Shown here: piece by piece, positions 1-27,816 of the stretch
How positions within the stretch are numbered: position 1 is the stretch's first letter
Layout: each line of letters opens with the position of its first letter
Assembly: GCA_964035545.1 (NCBI GenBank)
Contig: OZ037765.1
Span: 32,673,004 to 32,737,003, forward strand
Source of the DNA: Bugula neritina
Lineage: Eukaryota > Bryozoa > Gymnolaemata > Cheilostomatida > Bugulidae
Direction of reading: 5' to 3'
DNA: 64,000 bases
The notes under the pieces: generated by a model
The model's input: only the letters and a program-made list of their open reading frames with translations
The model's database searches: none
What the model was told of the DNA's origin: nothing
Made by a program: the position numbers and the translations under genes

Positions 1-469
1 TGTAAGCACCTAAAGTTCAACATAGAAAATCTAAATATTTTTTGAAACATTACACATATCACAGTATATAAATACTTAGAATTTTTTTCAAACTTTAGAC
101 AAATGCAAAATTGTGGATAAGTATTTATCTTAAGGTGACACTGTAAAAGTTACGGTGAAATCCTGGTAGGTTTTGGTATGCACTATGCACACTACTATTA
201 CCTGAAATAGCTAAAACTGAAATGTAAATTGCGATGTAAGTAGCAACAATTATCAAGATTGTGCTCTTATTTTCTCCGCTTAATCCACATTGTTGTTCTA
301 TACTTTTAAGATATATTTTAAGAGATTACCAGCCTCAGAAATAAGCTTTAGTTATCTATTGTTTTATTTTTATCATTGGTAATGTATGCACAGATGATTC
401 AGTGAAATATAGGCATATTGTAGTAGTTTGTGGGTTATAGAATGAAACCAGGCAGAGAACATAACTCCT
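1..469. other. AT-rich intergenic sequence
   Basis: No coding exon, RNA gene or clear repeat was recognised in this stretch. Confidence 0.5.
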
Positions 470-747
470 TGTTATAGAAGAGACAAGAGAGAGTGTTGAA
501 TTCGTGTGCGTACAGTATTCTTTATTGTAGTAGAGATGTATCCAGTCCGGGCTCCAGTCTTCAAGTGACTGAAGCTCGAAAATGCGTGTTTTTTTATACT
601 AGTAAAACAAAGGACTTCTAGAACCTTCCACCGACAGCAGGCCGATATTCGGCAGGAAATGCAGCATGTCGCCAACCGACACTAAAAATGTCGGGAACCG
701 ACATTTGGTCTGTCTGTCTGCGTCCAGCTGCCGAACTAGGTCCAACA
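470..747 (-). mobile_element. Probable solo LTR of an LTR retrotransposon
   Basis: Read on the minus strand, the segment begins TGTTGGACC and ends TATAACA, the TG...CA ends of a long terminal repeat. Inside, in the correct order, are a TATA-like TATAAAAA (591-598 on +) and, about 65 bp further on, an AATAAAG poly(A) signal (521-526 on +). Its right half is clearly more GC-rich than its surroundings. The flanking 5-mers (ctcct and gtcag) do not match, so there is no target-site duplication, and no internal gag/pol region is adjacent. This may be an old solo LTR, or another repeat that resembles one. Confidence 0.45.
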
Positions 748-1254
748 GTCAGTTTACATAAATAAGCAAAAAGAAATGAACCCAACCAAGTGTATGTATT
801 GTACTTATAATTAGGGAAAAAGGGATTATCTATTCACTATGCTAAAAGCTTAACAATAGACATAGTATTTAAAGTATTGGCAAGTTAAGCCACAGACTTG
901 GCTATAACTACAGTACTAGCCATAGGGAAGGGTCAAGGGGGATGACTCCAATATTTACTACCATATTCTCTCAAATATTTCTAACAAAGAATGGTAGGAT
1001 GCGTGGCTCATCAAAACAAGAAAATGTTGCTAAGCCAAAGTTAATACTTTTTAAAGGATCATCAATTAGTTTTTCCCTATGCTATTTTCAGTAATTAGTT
1101 TCATAGAAATTTTACTTTAGCTTCATTAAAAGTTAATAAACTTAACACTTATTTCACACAGTATCACACACCCACATAGTTTATCATTTTCTATAGAGTT
1201 CCTCTGCAGGGCAAGTTATTCTATCACAATATTAATATCAATATGAAACAGCTT
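748..1254. other. Intergenic, no feature seen
   Basis: AT-rich sequence with no open frame or repeat that I can support. Confidence 0.4.
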
Positions 1255-1745
1255 CGGTCTAGATAATAATTACAAAAATAATAAATTAGTATCACTATGA
1301 CTATCAGTACTACTATCATTATAATTATTTAGATTAACCATACTAATGTACACTAACACTATGACTAATAGTAATACACTGACAGCATGAGTGTAACTGT
1401 ATAAGTATGAGTATACTCATACTTATACAATTACACTCATACACTGATACAGTATGATACTGCTAGGACTACTAGGTCTAGTAGTACTAGTAGTGCTACT
1501 ACTAACACTACTTCTACTTCTAGTAATACTAACACTGTAAATGTAATAGTATCAAATAATCAATATGCGACTATTACCATTATGGCATTAGTATTGCTAT
1601 TAGTATTAGTATTACTATCAATATTACTATTAGTAATACTAATAGTAATAGTATTTCTCGAGTCCAACTCCAAGTCCAAGTCTAAGAGTAAGTGAGTCAG
1701 TTACTCTTACTCTAACTCTTACTGAGTCTAAGTCTTAGTAATAGT
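1255..1745. repeat. Simple-sequence tract (TAR/ACT trinucleotide-like)
   Basis: The tract is built from drifting short units: TAGTAC/TACTAG-type from about 1,255 to 1,640, then TCTAACTCTTAC-type from 1,640 to 1,740. It includes the long palindrome at 1,387-1,440. There is no coding signal. Confidence 0.7.
1387..1440. repeat. 54-bp near-perfect palindrome
   Basis: The two 27-nt arms meet at 1413/1414 without a spacer (centre GTATAC). They are fully complementary apart from one mismatched pair. Confidence 0.85.
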
Positions 1746-2329
1746 TAACAAATAAACATTTACATTTATTTTTAAATTGAGATAAAACTTAAAGCCTACA
1801 GGATAAATAAATTACCTTGCAGGAAAAAAAAAATTTAAAAAGTTGTCATCGACAAGGATAGACCATTGAAATATTTAAAGTATAGAATTATTATGAATTA
1901 TTATTATCAATTCGCTTTTAGTTTTAATCATTAATCTCGGGTTCAGCACTGGGCACACACAAATAATAACGGGGAATTCCCTACTGGTTGACTTAACAGC
2001 GCAGAATCCAACTAGCAACTCGGTCTATATTTAGTAAGCTCCGCCGACACCAACGTTAGAAAAGTTACGTGTAGTCATTATACGAGCTTAGCATATATAA
2101 GGCTTCGAGCTAAGGTCAAAGTTAAACTCGGTTAAACAATTTCCGGTTTATTATAGTTTATTTCATTTTTCCCCGAGGAATTTTTTTCGTATCAATGTTT
2201 GTCTATATTCTATAACTGCAACTTTCCAACATTTTCTTGCCACTGCTCTTCAAACTTGACTCTGAAGCTCGTATTCAATACTGCTGAAAATTATTATTTT
2301 CGTATTTGTTTACTTGTATTCTTTACCCA

Positions 2330-2885
2330 ATGGCCAAGACTTAGAGTTAGAGTTAGACTTAGATTAAGTCTAATAAATATAATTTAATTTATATAAATAA
2401 TAATATTATTATTATTAATAATATAATCATAATGATTATCTATAAAAGTAAAACCAACAATGAACAAAATGAAAATATAATGAAATAATTATATTATAAA
2501 TATAGTGAATATAATGTTAATAATCATAATGATAGATAATAGACATTCAGTTTTACATGCTCATACTCCATACTGATACTTACTGCTTAGTCTTTTAGTT
2601 TTAGTCATACTCATACTCATACTCATAGTGATACTGATAGTGACTGATACTAACTCACATCATCAGTGACTGTAAACTGTGATTGATGCTCATTTAGTTT
2701 ATCTTTTACTTTTATATATTTTTAGTTTTAGCCATAATCATAGTGATTTACTTTCACTTTTAGATTTTTTGATAGTCATATTTATAATCATAATGGTTGT
2801 ATTTGTGACCATTATGATTATGATTATTAGTATGAATATTAGTATGAATATGATTATAAAGGTATACTCATATTATTGATGATGA
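2330..2885. repeat. Low-complexity AT/ACT-rich tract
   Basis: Runs of TTAGAG/TTAGAC-type units (2,338-2,370), an AATAATATTATTATT self-complementary run (about 2,395-2,425), then CATACT and TGATAC units to about 2,660 and ATTATGATTAT units to about 2,850. The open frames here are short and repetitive and are not treated as genes. Confidence 0.6.
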
Positions 2886-4511
2886 CCATAGTTGATAACG
2901 ATAAAATAAGGAATAATATTATGATAGCCATCTAGTTTAACTCCAAGTGTTTAGGATTATCATTATCATGATGATGGTCACAATAGTAATGATGTTTAAA
3001 ATTAATGGTTAGTGCTACTGGTTTTGGTCTTGTGATAAACTTGAAGGGGTCGCACAAGTTGTTTAGTATACAAATTGCTGTCCATTCCATGCAAAAATGG
3101 ATTATAATTTGATCCGCTGGATAACCACTTAAATGATGTTAGTTTAATAATTTATTCTTATTGCATTCCAGCATGTATCTTTCACACTTCCCATGTCACT
3201 TATTGATCAATCTTATATTAATCAATTATCTATTATGATTTAATATGAACAGGCTATTATTTTTCAGTTTTATTTTGATCTAGGTTTTATATCACTCTAT
3301 TAACCTATGTATGTACTGATGTATAACTCATAAATCAAATATTAAATAAATATAAAAAATATTGTATTTTAGTTAATTTATATTGATGTATATGAAACAG
3401 CTTATCTGATGTGTACGAAATGACCTGATGGTGACATTCACAATCATAATGATAATCAATGTTTAGGAATATTCTTGCTTTTAAGTTTATCTGAAGCTTT
3501 AATTTTAATTTTTTTTTTATAAAATTTACCATTTAGGCATAGCTCAAGTTCACTACTAGTTATACTAAATCTCACATTTTAGTTGTATTTATACTTCTAG
3601 TAATACTAATTGTAAATCACTAAATTTGATAGCTATTCTTGTCAGTAAGTTTTAGTTAGGCTCACAAAAATATTAGTATTAGAAAAGCTATTGAGCTATT
3701 TCGCTAAATAATATTGTGAAGGATCAGTTTAACAATAATATAGGCCATTTACATCACTGTGAGTGTGTTAAATGCAGGAAGCATTATCGTCTTGTATTGT
3801 GCTGATGGTGGTTAACTAATCGAAGCAGTTAAATTTTGTTTTGTTTACATTGCTGCTGTTTTTGCATCTTTATTTGTTTGTCTCATTTTCATTTTGTGTC
3901 TGCGCATGTGTACTTCATTTCGTCTTCCTTCACCCAATCTCACATTGTATCCTAGTTATACTAGTATCAGTATGGATAATTGTGGTAATATAACATTACC
4001 AGAATGTATTTATTTTTTTATTCGCCGCTATCATTCTAAAATACAAGAATGGTAATTTTTATTTACATTTACAAGCATTTACAATTAAAACAAATTGATT
4101 GGAGTCTTTATAATTATGACTATCATTAGGCTTTTTCTTTACAATATTTTTAATTACAATATTTATCAAAAATGAACTATAATAATCTTTTCACTGATAG
4201 TTTATCTTTATTTTTTGTTAGGCTTTTAAGTGGGGCTTAGTGACTGAGCAGCCAAGTAGGGGTCTACTTACACATATATACTAAGTGATATAGTATATTA
4301 GTGTTAAATCTATAGAACCCTTATAACTCAGTCTGGAATTTAAAAGTAGCATTTCTTATAAAGTATAGCAGAAACTGACTAACTGAAAAATTGTAAAATG
4401 TGTTCTCATTCATTTGTTTTCCATTATGTCTATATCCTATTTAATTAATTTTTTTAGAATATTTGGGGTATCTTGGAGTTATCCTATCTAAAGTAACACT
4501 GCTTCAGCACT
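2886..4511. other. Intergenic/upstream region of the ZC3H11A-like gene
   Basis: AT-rich sequence. The promoter and any 5' untranslated exon of the gene starting at 4,512 should lie here, but no TATA box, CpG-rich patch or exon could be identified. Confidence 0.4.
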
Positions 4512-20551
<16,040 letters not shown>

Positions 20552-21130
20552 ACCAACTTTTGTGTATTTTATTTCTTTCTCTCCAATCTTCAATTAGCCA
20601 GCTGGAAAATCATGTCTATTTTGTTGAGTCATTTTTAATGAAGGATGTAATTTCATTCACTTTATAAGTTTCCAAGGGTTACGAAGTTAATGGATTTTTA
20701 ATAATATTTTTTTCATGATTATCCCCTTATTTTATGCTGTTATGATTTAGTGTATATAACTTGTAAAATTTGCATATATACAACTATGTGACCCTTTTAG
20801 CATGTACCATTCTAATATGATAATTATATTTTAAGCATGAATTTTAAAAGCATCAATTATGTGGCTTTAATTCTCGAGAAAAATATACATTTTGTGGCAT
20901 CCTTCAAACTCAATGTCATCTGTGAATTAAGAGCTAATTTTTGCTGAAAGTGGGTTTCCTGGCATTCAAAGAAGAGCTGCCAAGTTAGCTTTTTCGTTTA
21001 CGCAGCAGCGAAATATCCTGTATAATTTAGATCTACCTGTATGCACTGGCGGTGCATAACGTACTTGGAACAGGTACACTTATGGTCCCATATGTCAAAG
21101 TACATACCATGTATTATAATGTATCTGTGT
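20552..21130. other. 3' flank of the ZC3H11A-like gene
   Basis: Probable 3' UTR followed by intergenic sequence. No canonical AATAAA was found close to the stop codon. Confidence 0.4.
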
Positions 21131-21216
21131 GTGCACCAGAACCTTGGCTTACTTTGTTGACCAACATTAGAATGTAATCAACTCAGCGCTCTGTCCAACT
21201 ATGCTATGGGACACAC
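21131..21216 (-). mobile_element. Degraded tRNA-like (SINE head) fragment
   Basis: On the minus strand, TAGCATAGTTGG fits the pol III A-box consensus and is followed by a D-arm-like GACAGAGCG. The expected downstream B box is too degraded to call. It differs from the 58-kb SINE family. Confidence 0.35.
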
Positions 21217-24131
21217 CCTCTTTGACATAACGTAATTGCGAGTTTGTAGCACCAGTTGGTACAACTTGGTACACACACTGCGAGTAGATCCATCCTGCAA
21301 GCTGACATCTAAATGTCTTCATCAATTAATATTCTGATTTAATTAGTCTAACAATGTTTATTTCTTTCCCCTCCCTCTCTAACTATTTCACTCTTGAATT
21401 TGGTCTAGGTAGGGTAAGGTTAGTTGATGTTGCTATTGAAATTGACTAATGAATGAATATAAAACATGATGTCAATAGATTTAGCACAAACTGCATCATT
21501 TTGGGGCACCCATAATATACTATATTTGCATAAGCTTTATGTTGGTATTTGAACTATTTCTATTCCGCTTCTCAACAGTAAAATAAAGAGGTAATACTCT
21601 CATGCAATGCAACAGAGGACTTCTTTTTACATGAAAGAGTCCATGAGCGCCAAATGCAAGCACAAGCGCTCATATACTTCCGAATTCCCAAAGTTTAAAT
21701 TGGCATGGGTTTCATCCTGTTATGTAATTGTAAACTTTTTCTTAAATAGAAAGCGGCAATTCATTTGTTATCAAAAATCAAATTATTTGGACAGGTTTTT
21801 GCTGCATTTCCTTTCAGGAAACTAAAAGCATTTTATTGGCCTGTTAATGCTCGTTGAGTTTCTCAGAATTCTGCACTTATTGCATTCAAAAGCAACCACT
21901 TTAAATGGTGATAACGGTTTTTGTTATTTTATTGTATGGTGAGCTCAATTGACCTCAGTTATCCATCTTTGGATCTTGACTTGATGCAATTTTCTAAAAT
22001 ATACCTACTAGAAACTTTTTTAAACCTTCAACTTTTGATTATATGTTTAATTTTGCCTGCTGTACTTTAATTTTGTTAAAACTTGTTAGAGATAATCAGT
22101 TCTGCTATTGGTAGGTTTTGCCTTTGTTCCTCTACTTCATCTTAAGCTGCTAGGTGGTAAAACTACTATAGCAGGTCTGACGAGTTTCATTATACTTAGG
22201 CTCAATTGCATTTGATTGACCGACTTTCTTTTAAATCAGAACTTTGCAGTATAACATCCCCATGAGATATTTCTTGCAAGCAGAAGTTTTTCACTAGAAG
22301 CTGTTTGATGGCAATTATATGCATTGCACTTTAGATAAAACATTGCCGAAGCATTTAGTTTTTATTTTAATATGGAGGTGTTGCACCCCAAACCCCATAC
22401 AAATAGTAAACCATTTGTGGCTCCAGCTTCTCGTTGATCAACAGTTAATTAAAGTGTTTTCATTATTCAGAAATAAACTGAAGTAACAAAGTTTTCTATT
22501 GGCTGACCAACTATGCTCTGAAGGGTGTAGTTTACAATTTATTTTATCTCTAAGTGTGCTATAAATAGCACATTCGGTCTAAAATTGTCCACTTTTGTGA
22601 ATTCTCAACCATTATGTCATAATATACAGGATTTACTGAGTAGGTGGAGAATCAACCTATTTGTCTCTCAAATCGCCTTCCTGAATTGTAATAGATGCAA
22701 CGACTCCAGAAAACCTATTTTTATTTTATTTACTTTTCAAAGTTTGCCAAAGATGTTTTGGATTCATGGCAGTTTTTCAAGCACCTGGTGCCGTTTGTCA
22801 ATTAGCTATTTGCCTTACGGTCAGGGTCACATTCAAGGTCAGTTTTATAGTCGTGATGCTATGAGGGTACACGTATGAAACATGGCCATGGAGTTTTTCA
22901 TTTCACTGCATTGTAGCATAAGCTAAAACAATGATTCCTATATGAGGTCCATTTTTTCACAACCAAGCGAAATCAACATTTGTGTGCAGAAAAAGTTCTC
23001 CCTTCAAGATGATTGCTTGTCATTAGCTCTAACACTTAAGCACCTTGACCTATATTCAAAGATTTCCTGCTAATAAAAATGTAAACATATTTAGAGTTGT
23101 TTAAAGTTTGACTAGAAATATTGTTATTCAAGACAACTGATAAGCCAGCTATAATTGCCACTCTGAAATTTTGAACAGCATTTTATTTGACTTGTAATTG
23201 GTTCCGTATATCAATTTTTCCTATATTCAAAGATACAGGTAAAAGTTGAAGTTGTAAGCACGGAATCAATAAGAGTTTATTACATTTATCTCAAGGTTCT
23301 TTTGTACTTTAGTCATGCAAACAAGTTCTAGCATAACTATAAACATTAGCTATTGCATCACAGTTGTAGTTATTATAGACTTTTGTGATGAGTCACGATT
23401 TATTTTAATTTAGTTATTAGCAATGATAATGCTCAACTTAGTGACAGTCTTTCAAACAGTGAATAATCTAAATTTATAGGAAAGGCGTTCATTATTTTAA
23501 TGAAGGCCGTGATTTTTAAAGCATTAAATTGAGTGTAATGTGGGGGAGATAGGACACTGGATTGCCATGGAACCATTACCAACAGTTACAGCAACATTAG
23601 ATACTAAGGCGTGTTGGAATCTGACATAATGAAAATGCTAATAAGGGTTATCACCCTTCCTCGTTAATAATAGATAAGCCCAGAGAGCATACTATTGGGT
23701 TAGACTTGAAGCCAACCATCAAACTCCAAGCCAATCAATCTTCATCAAAATGTATACATACTGCAGAATATCCATTGTTTTAAATACAAGCAATTTCAAT
23801 GCAAATCAGTATTTCTTCACGTGATGCTGCAATCATTAATGATATACACATAACCATAGCAACTGGAGTTTAGAATTCACATTAGCAAATAACGAGAGCT
23901 GGCTAAACATTCTCGAGTAGATCTTTAGAACACAGGCTTTTTTCAAGTAGCATATTTTACAGTCATTACAGCTAATAATGATTTCCATAGATCTGGGCAT
24001 ATAAAATAAAATGATTTTATCTCGAGTGCATATTTGACAGAATTCTAGCACATCAAGTAGATCTAGATAAAAGGATAACAAGAATACGTGATATTTTCTC
24101 ATGACAACAACAGCTTTAATTGTTAAACTTT
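21217..24131. other. Intergenic region between the ZC3H11A-like gene and Hv-A
   Basis: About 2.9 kb of AT-rich sequence with no supportable exon, RNA gene or repeat. An AATAAA at 21,582-21,587 could be a distal poly(A) signal of the upstream gene. Confidence 0.4.
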
Positions 24132-24137
24132 TATAAA
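24132..24137 (+). promoter_or_regulatory. Possible TATA box of Hv-A
   Basis: TATAAA lies 48 bp before the start codon at 24,185. A start site near 24,160 would give a very short leader. This rests on motif and position only. Confidence 0.3.
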
Positions 24138-24184
24138 GCTAGCTACGCTGATTTTATCTGTGACATTTTCCTTCACCTGCAAAC

Positions 24185-27100
24185 ATGACCATCCCTCATG
24201 ATCCTGTACAAAGGAAACCTCCAGCTAAGAAACAAAAGTGAGTATCTAAAATAATTTAAGTTTATTTAAAATTCAAACTAGCAAAATTATGCTCAATTAT
24301 TCTTGAAAAAAATTTTCTATTCAAAAATTTAAAGCTGTATAAGCATGCTATATAAACTGATATATTTTACTACACTTTTAATTCAAAAAATATTATGAGA
24401 AAACTTTTTGAGATTATCTTTACAAAGTTAACTAAGTAGTGTATTTAAAACCAATATTTTTCAATAGCATAAATAATTTTTTTTTGAAAATAAAATTTTG
24501 TTAAGCTAGAATATCATAAGTAGTATGAAGTAAACATCTCATGCATACAGATATAGTGCATAGAGTATGTAGGGATACATTGCAGTAGCTATATCTTATA
24601 AATTCTAAAGCAATATACTGCCTATTTTAGGTTCCACGAGTACCTTGCTAAAATATGTGTGAACCACAAGTTCATGTTGTTTGTTTTGATCGTATCCGTT
24701 GGCGACGCTCTGCTTGTTGCCACTGAGCTCACCGTGGATATTCTTGCTATCAAGATTCGTAAGTAAAACATCTGCTGGTTTTATTATTTGCTAAAATATC
24801 ATTCATTAATTGCATGCAGTAAAATATTTAACCAATTGATTATGCAAATTAATTGCCAATTTTTCAATCTTCATTATAAGCTTATTGAATCAACTTTTAT
24901 TCCTTTATTTCTTAATCCCAGATTTTAATAAAATTGTGAGTGTATAAATTATTCAATTTACTCTTGTTATATTTTAAAAAATAAATTACATATATATTGA
25001 TATAATATTGAAGTAACAAGTTATATTAGACTTGGTTTAACACTCTCTGCTATTTTCAATAGAAAAAGCTGAAGTGTGTGACACTAAGGACATTCTGAAG
25101 TACTTGAAGCGAGAGCACCCTGGCGAGCTTGACGAGTTGTTTGCCAACTACACGCTGAAGGAAATACTGTACAAACTGAAGACGAGGAATGACCATCACT
25201 ACCACCACAAGAGGGACGTCTCGGCAGTTCTAAACTCCGAGCACTTCCTTGACCGTAGTAAGAGAGCCGCTCCTTCAGGGGGTAAAGGGGCGTATGAGGA
25301 GAACCCCATGTCTTCTGTTCTACTATTTGAAGTGGCCCATGCTTGCAGATATGGAAGTATTGCACTGCTGAGCTGCATGTTTCTCATTGTAAGTATAAAA
25401 TGAAGAAATCTAATAAAAGTGTGACGCTAATGTGAGCTAAGCACGCTGTTTGGGTGTTGAGCAATCAATCATGGCAAGCTGAATGTTGAGTAACCAAACA
25501 TTTTGGTCTATTCAATTATAGTTTCTTCATTTGCTTCTGTGACATTATAATGCGTGGCATTTCAACAATAGCATAATGTAGCAATATAATTTAATATAAT
25601 ATAATATAATGTGATAATATATTATAATTTATATTCCCCGATTTTGTAGAACATATTCAGAGTGTATGCTATGAGGAAAGATTTCTTCCATTCAAAACTC
25701 CAGGTAAAGATTTTATCATATATAAAACAAGCTTACTAGAATTTTATTTGCTATTTAATTAACACAAAATACAAAGGATTTTGTATATTATAATACAAAA
25801 TAAAATATTATTGCTGACTGTTTTGTAGGTACTTGATGCTATCGTGGTTATCATCTCTCTCCTGTTAGATATTAGCTTCTTACCACAAGTGTGGACATTT
25901 ACCGATGCCACCCTCACTGCTATTCCTATAATCATAGGGCTATCGTGGAGAGTTGTGAGAGTTATCAATAGTGAGTCAAGTTATTCAATCATTTAAAAAT
26001 TTTTAGTATCAATTTGAGAAACGTGAAATCATGATGTAACATTTGGATAAAAAACACTATCCTGAAGAAAAAGCTTTGATATAGCTGAAAATTAAACTGT
26101 AGATTTAGTTGATTATTGCTTATCAACACTGGTTATAAACGAATTTTAAAGGGTTTCTATTTTATTGCTTGCAAATAAATAACTCGGTTTACAGAATGAT
26201 AATATTTTAATAATTGTTTATTACTTTAGACTCTCTCATTAACTTACACGAGAAAGATAAAATCTTACTAGCTAGAGAAACCGCTTTACTCAAAGAGTCA
26301 GAAAAGAGAAACAGACACAAAAAAGTAAGTACTAGTAAATCTCAATCGTTTATAAAACATATCTATAGCTAGACTTGCTAACAAGGAAGTGTCAAAAAAA
26401 TGTGTGCACATTTTGCTATTATTTGCTTTTATTTTTACTTGTTATAAAGTTTAGTAATTGAATTTTTTTTAATTTATCTGTTTTTGCAAAAGGAAGTCTG
26501 TTGTTGATTCAATTGATTTTATGTATAGCCTGTGTTTCCTATTTTTAGCATGAAATCTACAACTTAAGAGGTCTGTGCAGAAAACTGGGAGCTGAAGAAA
26601 CCGACATTACTGCTTGTGCCAAACTGGGTAAGTTCATCTCACGTTACATAATAGGAATCCTAAAAACTTTAAAAATATTCTAATTTATTCTTCCATTTTC
26701 TATTTGCGTTTAACGGATACTTTTTGTGTAAATTCAGGCAACTGCATTGCATAATTTCTTGGCTACTTTTATTGGCAGCTGGTATTAGATGCATAAAACA
26801 AGGCATACAATAAGGAAGTAAATATTTCTTTAGATTTAATAGATGTTTGTTGCATTTATCTATTTAGGAAGTTCTTAAGTTGACTTTCTTTTCAAAGGTT
26901 CTGAATATAGCAATATGACATAATATAATATAATATAATATAATATATTCTTTATAGTAAAAACTATCAAGAAAAAAAGATTTAGTAAGATTTCATTGGC
27001 TAGTGGAATCATGTCCGTCAACTCTCTTGCCTTCCTCGGAACGCTTTCCCGAGAGAAGCAACCTCATGAGCCAAACTTGGACCGAGTGGAAAGCTTCACC

Positions 27101-27731
27101 AAGACGGATGAGACAAAAGGAGACGAAGGCTTCGATACTTTACAGCGATCCGGCGACTACGTCAGACGTAATAGGAAGGGCTCCACAACCAATAAGAAAT
27201 GGGCTCGAAACACCAGTCACCGAATGTAAGTATTTGAGTTTAATTTCTGTTGCTTGAAACCCTGAAGCCTCTGTAGCTAATTGGTTAGCACGCTTGCTTG
27301 CAAGCCGGAGGTTTGTGGTTCGAATCCCGGTGGGGCAATTTTTTTACATTTTCATTGTGTGTGAAAACTAATTCTAACTTAGAACGTGTATATTCATTTT
27401 GAGAGATGGAAATGAAAATGTAATAGCCCTAGTTTAAAACTTTGAATGCTTTAGATTAAAGTTTTATGACCTGTTTCACACACTCAGGTAGTGATTGCCC
27501 AATGCAAAGTGCAGTGAACACGCTTCACGACTGCTGCAATGTTTTTGCAGGTCAAATGTTTCCTCCATTGGGTCTATTTCGATGGCGTCCAGTTTTGATC
27601 ATGACCTAGATGAAGAGGATATTGACAACACGTCTTACGAGAGAGCGACGGAGACGTCTGATACTGACAATGATGACTCTGATGGCAGAGACAGCAGCGG
27701 CAAAAGTGATAAGGTCAGCATCAAGCTGTAA
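24185..27731 (+). CDS. Hv-type voltage-sensor-only protein (HVCN1/TMEM266 superfamily), 9 exons ('Hv-A')
   Basis: Exons: 24185-24237, 24631-24758, 25063-25388, 25650-25703, 25829-25970, 26230-26324, 26549-26627, 26958-27225 and 27551-27731 (1,326 nt, 441 aa, phases consistent). S1 (about 32-56) carries GDALLVATELTVD, where D43, E50 and D54 match human Hv1 D112, E119 and D123. A long loop (about 61-153) precedes S2 (about 155-178, ending RKDFFHSK). S3 has D190 and D201 (human D174, D185). S4 ends LSWRVVRVIN, keeping the second and third arginines but with Leu where the first should be. A coiled coil (about 235-290) resembles the Hv1 dimerisation helix (HEIYNLRGLCRKLG). A Ser/Asp-rich tail of about 150 residues follows, ending VSIKL. 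Family members are plasma or organelle membrane proton channels or non-conducting voltage sensors. Which of these this one is cannot be told from sequence. A tRNA-like element lies in intron 8. Confidence 0.9.
25580..25640. repeat. ATAAT pentamer-type microsatellite in Hv-A intron 3
   Basis: TATAATATAATATAATG-type run just before exon 4. A similar run lies at about 26,921-26,948 before exon 8. Confidence 0.6.
26921..26948. repeat. (ATAAT)n microsatellite in Hv-A intron 7
   Basis: Four to five uninterrupted TAATA pentamers directly upstream of the exon 8 acceptor. Confidence 0.8.
27268..27340 (+). tRNA. tRNA-like element or tRNA pseudogene in Hv-A intron 8
   Basis: The A box (TAGCTAATTGG) and B box (GGTTCGAATCC) both fit the pol III consensus perfectly. 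The D-stem GCTA/TAGC pairs fully and the outer acceptor pairs GCCTC/GGGGC form. The T-stem and anticodon stem each contain mismatches, and no register gives a clean 7-nt anticodon loop (TGC is the nearest reading, Ala). A T-run follows as a possible pol III terminator. It is best read as a decayed tRNA or the head of a SINE family different from that at 58 kb. Confidence 0.4.
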
Positions 27732-27810
27732 ACATGTGGAAATAGTTCACAATTTTTTCAACTGATAAATTTGTTTTTCAAACTTGATCTCTTGTAATTG
27801 ATTTTCACAT

Positions 27811-27816
27811 ATTAAA
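27811..27816 (+). terminator. Possible poly(A) signal of Hv-A
   Basis: ATTAAA, 80 bp after the stop codon. An AATAAA about 1.1 kb downstream (near 28,858) is an alternative. Confidence 0.3.

Noticed and set aside
25084-25387. Minus-strand open frames opposite Hv-A exon 3
   Set aside because: They are antisense shadows of a GC-richer exon with strong splice sites and Hv homology on the plus strand.
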